DNA of 23,065 nt from WVZL01 sp041862375. Its GTDB lineage: Bacteria; Acidobacteriota; Aminicenantia; Aminicenantales; Aminicenantaceae. Within the stretch, counting starts at the first letter, position 1, and each line of letters starts with the position of its first letter. The notes below the pieces were generated by a model that did not search any database, had not been told where the DNA came from, and worked only from the letters and a program-made list of their open reading frames with translations. This document shows positions 15,112 to 22,893 of the stretch, one piece after another. The translations under genes and the position numbers were made by a program. The stretch spans positions 1 through 23,065 of the forward strand of contig JBGVTE010000118.1 in assembly GCA_041862375.1 (NCBI GenBank). Direction: 5' to 3'.

Positions 15112-16466
15112 GCTTAATAGAAAAGGTGAAAGTGTTTAGGATGATTGATGAGAAGATTCTCTTTTTAGTTCATACAGGATGCGGTAATACACCACTAAAA
15201 AAATTCGAAAAGGAATTGCACATAGTTGCTGATTGGGACGTAGATATAGGCTTGGGTGAGCCTCTCAAAAAGTTATTCTTTCGAGTCCTTCGTTATGATT
15301 TTGGAAAGAATTATGCTGAATTCGGAGTCAGGAAGATGAACGACGAGATAATTGAGCTAGTTCGTGCGGAGTGCCCGAAATATGTAATGTGGCCGTCAAT
15401 GAACTATGAAATTCTTGAATCAACGTTTCAGGCTATTCGGGATGAAGGATCTTTAATACTAGGTTGGTTCTTTGATGATGAGTGCCGTTTTGATGAATAT
15501 TCCAAGTGGTGGATTCCTTATCTAGATTATGTCTTGACTAATGACAGAGAGTCAGTGAGAAAGTATAAAGAATTGGGCGCACACGCCATGCATTTTCTAA
15601 TTACTTCTAATCCTAGGATTTTCAGAAGATTGGAGGTCCCAAAGAAATACAACGTCTCGTTTGTAGGTGCCAGAATAGCGGATAGGAAAATTTGGGTAGA
15701 TGAACTAAAGGTGAGAGGTATACCAGTTGAGGTATTTGGTAAGGGATGGAGAAGTGGATATGTCTCCCTCGACGAAATGGTGAAAATCTATAATGAGAGC
15801 AGAGTCAATTTTTGCTTCGTGAAATCTTACAGCACGGCGTATGGTATCGAGACTCGTCCACAAATGAAAGCCAAGATTTTTGATATTTGTATGAGTGGTG
15901 GATTCTTGCTATGCGAGTACATACCAGGGATTGAAGAACACTATAAGATTGATAAGGAGGTTGTTTGCTTTAAAAATGTAGAGGAAGCAGCAGAAAAAAT
16001 CAGATATTTCCTTGGTCATGAAGAAGAGCGGGAAGCAATTGCTCAAGCAGGCTGGGAGAGAGCTCATCGTGATCATATCCAATCTAAGTGGCTGTCGAGG
16101 ATATTCGACAAGATAGAAGAAGATAAAGAGTTAAGAAGTAAGTATTCGATTAATAATCCTTATCAATTCGAAATGCCGAGTGATATACGAAGGCTTCCTT
16201 CCTCCTACCATCTTAGTTGGGCGAGGATTCTGATGAGAGAAGGATATGAGAAGGATAGATGGCAGGAAGAACTTGACTTGGCCCTCTTTTATAATCCGGA
16301 TAGTAGAGGAGTGTGGTGGGCAGAACAGATTGGACGCTTGCCGGTATTTATCCGTCCCTTTCTGATCCGTATATGGACTGCTGTGGAAGGACTCAGAAAG
16401 AAGCTCTATTTTCGACTGAGATCAATATCGAGTTTAAGGAAGACCAAGCGGATGCTTTTCCCTTAA
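15108..16466 (+). CDS. CgeB-like glycosyltransferase (GT-B, group 1-like)
   Basis: This 452-aa protein resembles the CgeB/DUF3880 group. After a short lead it has a first Rossmann-like domain (about 15-170) with WFFDDECRF and LTNDRESVRKYKELG. A second domain follows with YNVSFVGAR (181-189), VEVFGKGW (207-214) and the typical group-1 C-terminal signature KIFDICMSGGFLLCEYIPGIEEHY (256-279), then VVCFKNVEEAAEKI and a helix ending in the ERAH region. The C-terminal ~110 residues are basic and may attach to the membrane. It begins with an ATGA overlap. An internal ATG at codon 12 is an alternative start. The enzyme probably transfers a sugar from a nucleotide donor to the growing glycan; donor and linkage are unknown. 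Confidence 0.82.
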   Translation: MSLIEKVKVFRMIDEKILFLVHTGCGNTPLKKFEKELHIVADWDVDIGLGEPLKKLFFRVLRYDFGKNYAEFGVRKMNDEIIELVRAECPKYVMWPSMNYEILESTFQAIRDEGSLILGWFFDDECRFDEYSKWWIPYLDYVLTNDRESVRKYKELGAHAMHFLITSNPRIFRRLEVPKKYNVSFVGARIADRKIWVDELKVRGIPVEVFGKGWRSGYVSLDEMVKIYNESRVNFCFVKSYSTAYGIETRPQMKAKIFDICMSGGFLLCEYIPGIEEHYKIDKEVVCFKNVEEAAEKIRYFLGHEEEREAIAQAGWERAHRDHIQSKWLSRIFDKIEEDKELRSKYSINNPYQFEMPSDIRRLPSSYHLSWARILMREGYEKDRWQEELDLALFYNPDSRGVWWAEQIGRLPVFIRPFLIRIWTAVEGLRKKLYFRLRSISSLRKTKRMLFP

Positions 16467-16513
16467 TCGTCTATAACATTCAATCATTCAAAAGTCATTT
16501 TGGGCTGCTCATA

Positions 16514-17566
16514 GTGCGACATGTAAAGTATTCAGTAATAATCCCAACGAGAGACCGGGCAAATTATCTTCATAAATGCCTTATCTCACTTTCTCAGATT
16601 AATAATCCTGAAAATAGCTGGGAAGTTCTTGTTGTTGATAATGGATCGTCTGACAATACTAAAGAAATAGCACAAGAGTTTTTGAAGAAAATCCCTAATT
16701 TGAAATATTTTTACACTTCTACTCCTGGTTTACATATAGGCAGACATTTGGGTTGTGACAGAGCAGAAGGAGAAATCCTTTGTTATATTGATGATGATTC
16801 TTTAGTTAATAACGATTGGTTGCTCGGTATCGAAGAAGCTTTTTATGATGAAGCTGTTGCCTTAGTAGGTGGGCCCTGTATTCCAGAATATGAAACAGAG
16901 CCTCCAAAATGGGTAGAATATTTCTGGAATAATACTAAATACGGTAAAGCTAACTTTTTTCTGAGTTTGTTAGATTTTGGAGATGCAAAACTGTTGATTC
17001 ATCCTAGATATATCTTTGGCTGCAATTATTCTATTAGAAAGAATGTATTTCTTGAATTAGGAGGCACACATCCAGATTATTTACCCGGAGAGTATAAACA
17101 ATTCCAGGGTGATGGAGAAAGCGGCCTTTCAAGAAAAATACATGCTTCAGGTTATAAAACCTTGTACAGCCCGCAAGTAAAGATACGTCACATAATACCT
17201 GAATCACGGCTCACTGTTGAGTACTTCTGCTGGAGAAGGTATTTCAATGGGATTCACGCTTCTTACAGCACAATTCGGAAGCAGCACGGCGTTGGTATAA
17301 TAGAAAGCAATGAGAAAAAAATTGTTGCGCATAAGTTATTGCTTTTAATTAAATTAGCCACATTGACGAAAAGAGGACTGAAGGCAATTGCAAGTAAATT
17401 AATTCCAGATGAACCAAGGGAAGCAAGGGAAATAAAGGAAAAAATTAATAGGAACTATGAGGAAGGTTACAGATACCACCAGGAAGCTGTAAAAAGTGAT
17501 CCCAGGCTTTTGGAATGGATTCTACGTGAAGACTATTTAGGAGAGAATGGAAGATTACCTAAATAA
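16514..17566 (+). CDS. Family 2 glycosyltransferase
   Basis: This 350-aa GT-A transferase has the usual opening, KYSVIIPTRDRANYL (5-19), the VVDNGSSDNT segment (40-49), and the metal-binding DxD in YIDDDS (91-96, D93-D95). An acidic segment, QGDGESGLSRKI (198-209), fits the catalytic base region. The C-terminal third is rich in basic residues. The frame is open back to 16313, but that stretch overlaps the 3' end of the CgeB-like gene in another frame, so I place the start at GTG 16514, just before the first beta strand. No strong ribosome binding site precedes it. It would add one sugar to the lipid-linked or protein-linked glycan; the donor is not predictable. Confidence 0.86.
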   Translation: MRHVKYSVIIPTRDRANYLHKCLISLSQINNPENSWEVLVVDNGSSDNTKEIAQEFLKKIPNLKYFYTSTPGLHIGRHLGCDRAEGEILCYIDDDSLVNNDWLLGIEEAFYDEAVALVGGPCIPEYETEPPKWVEYFWNNTKYGKANFFLSLLDFGDAKLLIHPRYIFGCNYSIRKNVFLELGGTHPDYLPGEYKQFQGDGESGLSRKIHASGYKTLYSPQVKIRHIIPESRLTVEYFCWRRYFNGIHASYSTIRKQHGVGIIESNEKKIVAHKLLLLIKLATLTKRGLKAIASKLIPDEPREAREIKEKINRNYEEGYRYHQEAVKSDPRLLEWILREDYLGENGRLPK

Positions 17567-17612
17567 ACAAAGCATCCCCACGAGCTATTTTGAGGATTTA
17601 TTATCTGAATAA

Positions 17613-18356
17613 TTGAAAAAACATAGTATTAAAGAAGTGGTAAATTTATTAACGTTAACAAAATTGATGATTGAGAGGATTAAGACCAATATAATTAGGA
17701 GTTATTACAGTAAAGCCGAAGGATTTCCAAGATATCTAAAAGAAGCCAACAAAATTGGCATGGATGTTAATGACTGGATAGAGCAAAAATTAGGCTGGCC
17801 AGAGGCTCTTCCCATTCTTAAAAAGGTAGCATTCCCCTACTATAGAGATGACTCTATTGTCTGTGAATTGGGAGTTGGTACAGGACGCTGGGCCCGTCAT
17901 ATTCTAACAAAGCTTGCTAATGGATATCTTTATCTTGTTGATCATTCTCCCTGGATTGTCAACTTTCTTAGAGAGTATTTTCAGTCGAATTCAAAGGTCT
18001 CCGTCTATTTGAATGATGGACATTCACTGCCATTTCCAAATGATTCCTGGATAGATTTTGTATTCTCTGATGGAACTTTCATTGAATTGAACTTGAGTTT
18101 TTTCTACCTTTATGCTCAGGAGTTTTTCAGAGTTCTTAAGCCTAGTGGGTATTGTGTTTTTGACTACATTGATATAACTACACCAGAGGGGTGGAAATTT
18201 TTCAAGACTCAATCAAAGCAAGCTTGTAACAGATTTACTTATCATACTCCTGAAGCAGTGGATAAGGTGTTTTCAGGGGCAGGTTTAAAGATCATAAAGC
18301 GACATCAGATAGGTAAAAGTATGTACCTGGTGGTTAGAAAACCTCCCCTTTATTGA
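17613..18356 (+). CDS. Class I SAM-dependent methyltransferase
   Basis: This 247-aa protein has CELGVGTGRWARHI (84-97, motif I), YLVDHS with Asp110, and DFVFSDGTFIEL in the motif-IV position, followed by VLKPSGYCVFDYID, a normal beta-5 strand for this fold. It belongs to the class I SAM methyltransferases. The start is uncertain: TTG 17613 is the first in-frame start after the GT2 stop, without a good ribosome binding site; the next ATG lies at 17667 (codon 19). The first ~75 residues before the SAM motif are helical and rich in Lys. It follows the family 2 transferase by 46 nt, so it may methylate the residue that this transferase adds. The substrate is unknown. Confidence 0.8.
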   Translation: MKKHSIKEVVNLLTLTKLMIERIKTNIIRSYYSKAEGFPRYLKEANKIGMDVNDWIEQKLGWPEALPILKKVAFPYYRDDSIVCELGVGTGRWARHILTKLANGYLYLVDHSPWIVNFLREYFQSNSKVSVYLNDGHSLPFPNDSWIDFVFSDGTFIELNLSFFYLYAQEFFRVLKPSGYCVFDYIDITTPEGWKFFKTQSKQACNRFTYHTPEAVDKVFSGAGLKIIKRHQIGKSMYLVVRKPPLY

Positions 18357-18548
18357 TATGATGAGCTATGAAGATTATACGCATTTCTCAAAACGACATC
18401 TACTAAAATAGTGCAGTGACTGAGAGGGACGGGTAAGTAGTATTAATATAAAAGGGATTAGAATATAATGAAGGAGAAATCTTCTATCCAATTTTAATAC
18501 GGAGAATTTCCAAAGAGGCTGAATTTCAATTTTATTGAGAGATTAAAA
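18357..18548 (+). other. Non-coding gap with a possible promoter element
   Basis: This 192-nt gap lies before the Gfo/Idh gene and may mark a new transcription unit. TATAAT at 18464-18469 matches the -10 consensus exactly, but no good -35 is seen at the usual distance (TATTAA at 18441-18446). It has an 18-codon open stretch from ATG 18358 (18358-18411) that codes for YEDYTHFSKRH and then stops; it has no ribosome binding site. This could be a remnant of a lost gene or just chance. No terminator hairpin was found. Confidence 0.25.
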
Positions 18549-19544
18549 ATGATTAAAACCGCTGTTATTGGATTAGGTATTGGAGTTGAACACCTGGAGG
18601 GTTACTTGGCTCATCCTGATTGTGAAGTCGTTGGAATATGTGATCTTGATGAGACGAAATTACAAAATATTGCCTCTAAATATTCTGTGTCTATAGTAAC
18701 GACTGATGCCAATGAAATTCTTACAAACAAAGAGATCGACGTTGTGTCAATTTGCTCATATGACAATTTACATGCCGAACAGGTAATTCGAGCTCTTGAG
18801 AATGGTAAGCATGTGATGGTTGAAAAGCCAATTTGTCTTTATAAGGATGAGGCAAGAAAAATTATAGAAGCTCAAAAGAAAAACAAAAAGAGACTGACTT
18901 CGAACCTTATACTCAGGACGAGTAAAAGATTCATCAAGGTAAAAAAAATGATTAAAGAAGGTTTATTTGGGGAGATATTTTACCTTGAGGGTGACTATAT
19001 TTACGGAAGAGGCCATAAAATTACTGATGGGTGGCGTGGCAAACTTGATTTTTACAGTGCAATCTACGGTGGCGGAGTGCATGTAGTGGATTTATTAATA
19101 TGGTTTATCGAGGATAAGGTTGTAGAAGTGTTCAGTTATGGAAACAGAATTTGCAGCAAGGATACGAATTTTAAGTATGAGGATTGCGTGGTGAGTATTT
19201 TAAAATTTAAAAGTGGCTGTCTTGGGAAAAGTGTGACAACGCTCTGTTGCATCCAGCCTCATTTTCATTCTGTAAAAATTTATGGAACTAAATCAACGTT
19301 TGTTAATGATTATAAAGATGGAATTTGGTTCAGAAGTACTGATCCTGACGGCACTGAAGTCATAAAAGATGAATACAAGAGTTATATGAAAGGAGATATT
19401 ATCCCTGGTTTTATAGATTCAATTTTATATAATAAAAAACAATACATTGATGAGAAAGACATTTTTACTACAATGTCTGTTTGCTTCGCAATGAATGAGT
19501 CGCTTAAATCAGGCGAACCTGTTGAAGTTGAGTATTTAATTTGA
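18549..19544 (+). CDS. Gfo/Idh/MocA-family NAD(P)-dependent oxidoreductase
   Basis: This 331-aa protein has the nucleotide-binding motif VIGLGIGVEHLEGYL (6-20), GICDLDE with Asp32 for the ribose, and the family hallmark VEKPICL (91-97, E92-K93-P94). The catalytic-domain histidine motif is GGGVHVVDLLIWF (174-186, H178 and D181). Enzymes of this kind oxidise a hydroxyl of a sugar, often on an NDP-sugar or sugar-phosphate, to a ketone. The next gene is a PLP aminotransferase with only a short gap, as in the WbpB-WbpE pairing that makes 3-amino sugars. The ATG has only a weak GAGAG upstream. An inositol-type dehydrogenase is a less likely alternative. Confidence 0.87.
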   Translation: MIKTAVIGLGIGVEHLEGYLAHPDCEVVGICDLDETKLQNIASKYSVSIVTTDANEILTNKEIDVVSICSYDNLHAEQVIRALENGKHVMVEKPICLYKDEARKIIEAQKKNKKRLTSNLILRTSKRFIKVKKMIKEGLFGEIFYLEGDYIYGRGHKITDGWRGKLDFYSAIYGGGVHVVDLLIWFIEDKVVEVFSYGNRICSKDTNFKYEDCVVSILKFKSGCLGKSVTTLCCIQPHFHSVKIYGTKSTFVNDYKDGIWFRSTDPDGTEVIKDEYKSYMKGDIIPGFIDSILYNKKQYIDEKDIFTTMSVCFAMNESLKSGEPVEVEYLI

Positions 19545-19558
19545 AAACTCTTGCAGAC

Positions 19559-19566
19559 AAGGAGAG
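19559..19566 (+). promoter_or_regulatory. Ribosome binding site of the second aminotransferase
   Basis: AAGGAGAG lies six nt before ATG 19573, a strong Shine-Dalgarno site that fixes the start in the 28-nt gap after the oxidoreductase. Confidence 0.65.
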
Positions 19567-19572
19567 CAATTT

Positions 19573-20715
19573 ATGAAAGAAATAAAAAAAATACCTTTCG
19601 GACTTCCCATGATAGATAAGGAAGAAATTGAAGCAGTTTCAAGAGTACTAGAAAGTAATATATTAACTCATGGTCCTGCGGTTAAGGAATTCGAGGAAGC
19701 ATTCGCTCATTACTTGGATGTCAAGAACGCAATTGCTCTCTCATCCTGTACAGCTGCCTTGCATCTTTCTCTAATGGCTTTAGACGTTGGTCCTGGAGAT
19801 GAAGTAATAGTACCTTCTCAGACTCACGTGGCAACAGCTCATGCTGTCGAATACTGTGGAGCTAAGCCTGTGTTTATTGATGCTACACTAGAGACGGGAA
19901 ATGCTGATTTAGATATGATTGGGGAAAAAATAACATCCCGTACAAAAGCCGTAGAAATTGTACATTTTATCGGTTTTCCTTTTGACATGAAAAAACTCAC
20001 TGCAGTTGTAAAAAATACACCTGTGGTGGAAGACTGTGCTGTTGCCCTTGGTGCGGAGTATGGGGGTAAGAAAATTGGATCTTTAGGAATAAGCGGGTGT
20101 TTTTCCTTTTATCCAATAAAACATATTTCAACGGCAGAAGGCGGAATGCTCACCACAGATAATGATGAAATCGCCCACTTTGTTGGGAAGGCGAGGGCTT
20201 TTGGAATAGATAGGTCAATTGAAGAAAGGAAAGTTCCAGGAATATACGATGTCAAGTATTTAGGAAACAATTACAGAATGTCTGAGATAAAGGCGGCGTT
20301 GGGACTCGTCCAATTGAAAAAGTTGGAAGGCATGAATAAGAAACGAAGGGAAAACTATAGCACGTTAAGAAAGTTACTCGAAGAGATAGAAGGAATAGTG
20401 CTTTTTAAACAGCCCGACAAAAACAGTACCAGTGCTCATTTTTGTCTTTCAGTAATGTTACCCGAAGATTTTCCTCTTTCAAGGGATGATTTTGTAGCCA
20501 AATTGAATATTATTGGAATCGGAACAAGCACTTACTACGGAACTCCTGTTCCCTTGATGTCGTATTACAGAAACAAGTATGGATACAAGCCAGGCGACTT
20601 CCCCAATGCAGAATTTATTGCCAACAGATCTATCGCCTTGCCTGTCGGCCCTCATCTAAACAGAAGTGATATGGAGTATATTGCAGAGGCGGTTCAAAAG
20701 ATATGCAGTCAATAA
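19573..20715 (+). CDS. DegT/DnrJ/EryC1/StrS-family PLP aminotransferase (second copy)
   Basis: This 380-aa sugar aminotransferase has IALSSCTAALHLSLMAL (54-70), VEDCAVALGA (152-161, Asp154 for the PLP nitrogen) and the Schiff-base Lys183 in FSFYPIKHISTAEGG. It follows a Gfo/Idh oxidoreductase by 28 nt, so the likely reaction is ketone to amine on the sugar oxidised by that enzyme. The C-terminal third has GTSTYYGTPVPLMSYY and ALPVGPHL, typical of the family. The first aminotransferase (5134) has a different lysine context (PMKVF), so the two probably build different amino groups or sugars. Position of the amine cannot be determined from sequence. Confidence 0.93.
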   Translation: MKEIKKIPFGLPMIDKEEIEAVSRVLESNILTHGPAVKEFEEAFAHYLDVKNAIALSSCTAALHLSLMALDVGPGDEVIVPSQTHVATAHAVEYCGAKPVFIDATLETGNADLDMIGEKITSRTKAVEIVHFIGFPFDMKKLTAVVKNTPVVEDCAVALGAEYGGKKIGSLGISGCFSFYPIKHISTAEGGMLTTDNDEIAHFVGKARAFGIDRSIEERKVPGIYDVKYLGNNYRMSEIKAALGLVQLKKLEGMNKKRRENYSTLRKLLEEIEGIVLFKQPDKNSTSAHFCLSVMLPEDFPLSRDDFVAKLNIIGIGTSTYYGTPVPLMSYYRNKYGYKPGDFPNAEFIANRSIALPVGPHLNRSDMEYIAEAVQKICSQ

Positions 20716-20742
20716 CATTAGAATATCTCTAGAGTGAGAAAA

Positions 20743-21795
20743 ATGAATTACGAAAAATACGATTTATCAGATGAAAGAATCCTGGTCATAGGAGGTTGTG
20801 GATTTATTGGTCACAACCTAGTGCCGGTTCTCCGTAAAGCTAAATGTGAAGTAATGGTAATCGATAATCTTATTCATAACAATCTCATTGATTTCTGGAG
20901 CAAGCGACCTGATTTGCCTTCATTTAAGAGAGAATTTTATTTGGAGTTATTAAAAGATAGGTTAAATTTAATATTCGAAAGTGGCTGTAGGTTTGAAAAA
21001 ATTGATAGCCGAAATTTCTCTGATTTGCAGAATATATTTAAGAAATTCGATCCCACCAAGGTTATTCATCTAGCTGCTATTGTGCATGCAAAAAAGGCTA
21101 ATACTTATCCTGATGTTGCTTTTGAGAACAGCATTGTTACTCTTAAGAATTCCCTGGAATGCATAAGGACAAATCCTGGAAATGTTAACCTGCTTATATA
21201 TTTATCATCGAGTATGGTTTACGGAGATTTCCCAAAAGATGGAGTTTACGAAGATTCTCCTTTAAAACCAAAAGGAATGTACGGGACTCTCAAGCTCTGT
21301 GCGGAGCAAATAATGATAGCTTACAACAGAGTGTACGGAATTCCATACACGATAATACGGCCTTCAGCTCTCTACGGACCCAGGTGTGTCAGCAGAAGAG
21401 TTACTTCCCTTTTTGTCGAGAATGCATTAGAGAACAATCCGATAAGGATTGAAGGGGATGGAGAAGATAAATTAGATTTCACTTACATTGACGACCTTGT
21501 TCAGGGCGTTTTTAGAGTTGTCGTAAATAAGGAAGCAAGGAATCAGATTTTTAACATGACCTTCGGAGAGAGCCGCTCCATTAATGAGCTTGTGGAAATA
21601 CTCAAAAAAAATTTTTCCGGAGTTAGGATTATTAGAGAAGAAAGAGATCCTCTCAGGCCATTACGGGGTACATTAAAGATAGATAAAGCCAAAGAGCTTC
21701 TGGGCTATAATCCTGAATATCCTGTAGAGAGTGGCTATCCCAAGTATATTGATTGGTATAAGAGGGTGCTGAGCAAGGGTATGAAGAGAAAATAA
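20743..21795 (+). CDS. NAD-dependent epimerase/dehydratase, extended SDR family
   Basis: This 350-aa enzyme has the glycine-rich motif VIGGCGFIGH (15-24), the SSSMVYG strand (155-161) and the Tyr180-xxx-Lys184 pair in YGTLKL, with IRPSALYGP lining the sugar. It is a nucleotide-sugar epimerase or dehydratase, probably acting between the aminotransferase and the acyltransferase or before both. I start it at ATG 20743; GTG 20734 is in frame and would add three residues, and neither has a strong site. A loop (about 47-80) with DFWSKRPDLPSFKREFYLELL is longer than in simple 4-epimerases and may shape the substrate pocket. A second SDR at 14092 is clearly different. Confidence 0.87.
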   Translation: MNYEKYDLSDERILVIGGCGFIGHNLVPVLRKAKCEVMVIDNLIHNNLIDFWSKRPDLPSFKREFYLELLKDRLNLIFESGCRFEKIDSRNFSDLQNIFKKFDPTKVIHLAAIVHAKKANTYPDVAFENSIVTLKNSLECIRTNPGNVNLLIYLSSSMVYGDFPKDGVYEDSPLKPKGMYGTLKLCAEQIMIAYNRVYGIPYTIIRPSALYGPRCVSRRVTSLFVENALENNPIRIEGDGEDKLDFTYIDDLVQGVFRVVVNKEARNQIFNMTFGESRSINELVEILKKNFSGVRIIREERDPLRPLRGTLKIDKAKELLGYNPEYPVESGYPKYIDWYKRVLSKGMKRK

Positions 21796-21821
21796 ATTTT
21801 CTCATTAGTCTCAGTGATTTG

Positions 21822-22766
21822 ATGAAAAAAAATATTGCCAGGAGCTTGCGGGTAATCGAACTCAAGAGCTCTGACAGTAAGTATAAGCCCTTCTTAGAAA
21901 ATTATTTAAAAAGAAATAATTTCGATAAAAGCCAGATTGACAAATGTTTCGAGCTCCAGAGTTGTGTCTTTGCCAAGAGTTATTCTTCTAAAAAAGTTGA
22001 AGGATTAATTTTTTATTCTCCCCAAGAATGGGAAAAAAAAATTCTGAAAAAAAATGTCATAAGAATCATCCATATATTGGTAGATTCCGGTAATTACAGA
22101 AGAAAACACAAAATTGCTACATTGCTTCTAAAAAAATTATTGTGGAGTTGTAAAAAAAACAAAATTCAGTGTATTGTTACCAGAATTGAAGAAGAGAGGA
22201 TTCCTGTTATTCATGCTCTGGAAGGTACAGGTTTTAACATTATTGAATCTTTTTTAACTTTTAAAAATGATACCTTTTATGTGCCTCAAGCAACGGATAA
22301 AATCCAAGTAGTCCTCTACAAAGATAGCTATATCAAGTACTTAAAAGATATCGCTCGTTTGAGTTTTAAATATTCAAGGTTTCATGCAGATCCCATGATT
22401 TCTGACAGGGTAGCAGGATTATCCAGAGCAGAGTGGATTGAGAATGCGTGTCATGGAAGAGCTGATAGAGTTCTTGTGGCGAAGTCCCGTAATCAAGTCG
22501 TAGGATTTGTTGCCTGCCGTTCTTATACAGACAAAGAAGGGAATAAAACCGGAATTATTGACCTCATGGCAACCCATCATGAGCTCAAAGGGCAGGGCGT
22601 AGGCACCTGTTTGCTAAAATCAGCACTGGAATATTTTCTTAAGCAAGGATGTAGAGATGTGATTGTGGGCACCCAAGCAAAAAACATTCCTTCAATAAAT
22701 CTCTACATAAAATGTGGCTTTAAACTATGGAAATCTCAACTAACATTTATTAATTATCTTAATTGA
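21822..22766 (+). CDS. Tandem GNAT N-acyltransferase, WecD-like
   Basis: This 314-aa protein has two GNAT domains. The N-terminal one (about 10-150) is degenerate: its acetyl-CoA loop is NYRRKHKIAT instead of a QxxGxG/A motif. The C-terminal one (about 160-314) has the loop KGQGVGTCLL (256-265) and the closing segment GTQAKNIPSINLYIKCGF (283-300). The linker SFKYSRFHADP (181-191) and the overall shape recall WecD, which acetylates a 4-amino sugar nucleotide. An acyl group would be added to the amine put on by the neighbouring aminotransferase. ATG 21822 follows an in-frame TTG at 21819; the ATG is preferred. The next gene is NeuB-like. A PseH-type role is a reasonable alternative. Confidence 0.83.
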   Translation: MKKNIARSLRVIELKSSDSKYKPFLENYLKRNNFDKSQIDKCFELQSCVFAKSYSSKKVEGLIFYSPQEWEKKILKKNVIRIIHILVDSGNYRRKHKIATLLLKKLLWSCKKNKIQCIVTRIEEERIPVIHALEGTGFNIIESFLTFKNDTFYVPQATDKIQVVLYKDSYIKYLKDIARLSFKYSRFHADPMISDRVAGLSRAEWIENACHGRADRVLVAKSRNQVVGFVACRSYTDKEGNKTGIIDLMATHHELKGQGVGTCLLKSALEYFLKQGCRDVIVGTQAKNIPSINLYIKCGFKLWKSQLTFINYLN

Positions 22767-22893
22767 TTTGTTGTAAAAAAATTGAAGCTTCACTATACAA
22801 GCTTATCCTGGAAACTAGACGGGGAAACATCTTAAATAATCAGTAATATGAATTAATTTAGGAGTATTTTAACAGGTTGCATTTGGTGCATCG
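22767..22893 (+). other. Non-coding gap before the NeuB-family gene
   Basis: This 127-nt gap contains AAGCTT twice (22785-22804) around CACTATAC, forming a six-bp inverted repeat that is too weak to be a terminator. A possible -35/-10 pair, TTGTAA (22771-22776) and TATACA (22794-22799) with 17-nt spacing, matches the consensus at four of six bases in each box. In AT-rich DNA this can be chance. No coding potential is seen. Confidence 0.25.

Noticed and set aside
16313..16513. N-terminal extension of the family 2 glycosyltransferase frame
   Set aside because: It overlaps the end of the CgeB-like gene in another frame, has no family resemblance and precedes the normal GT2 first strand. GTG 16514 is the better start.
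22785..22804. AAGCTT inverted repeat as a terminator or operator
   Set aside because: Six-bp stem of low stability, no following T-run, and AAGCTT is itself palindromic, so it readily pairs by chance.
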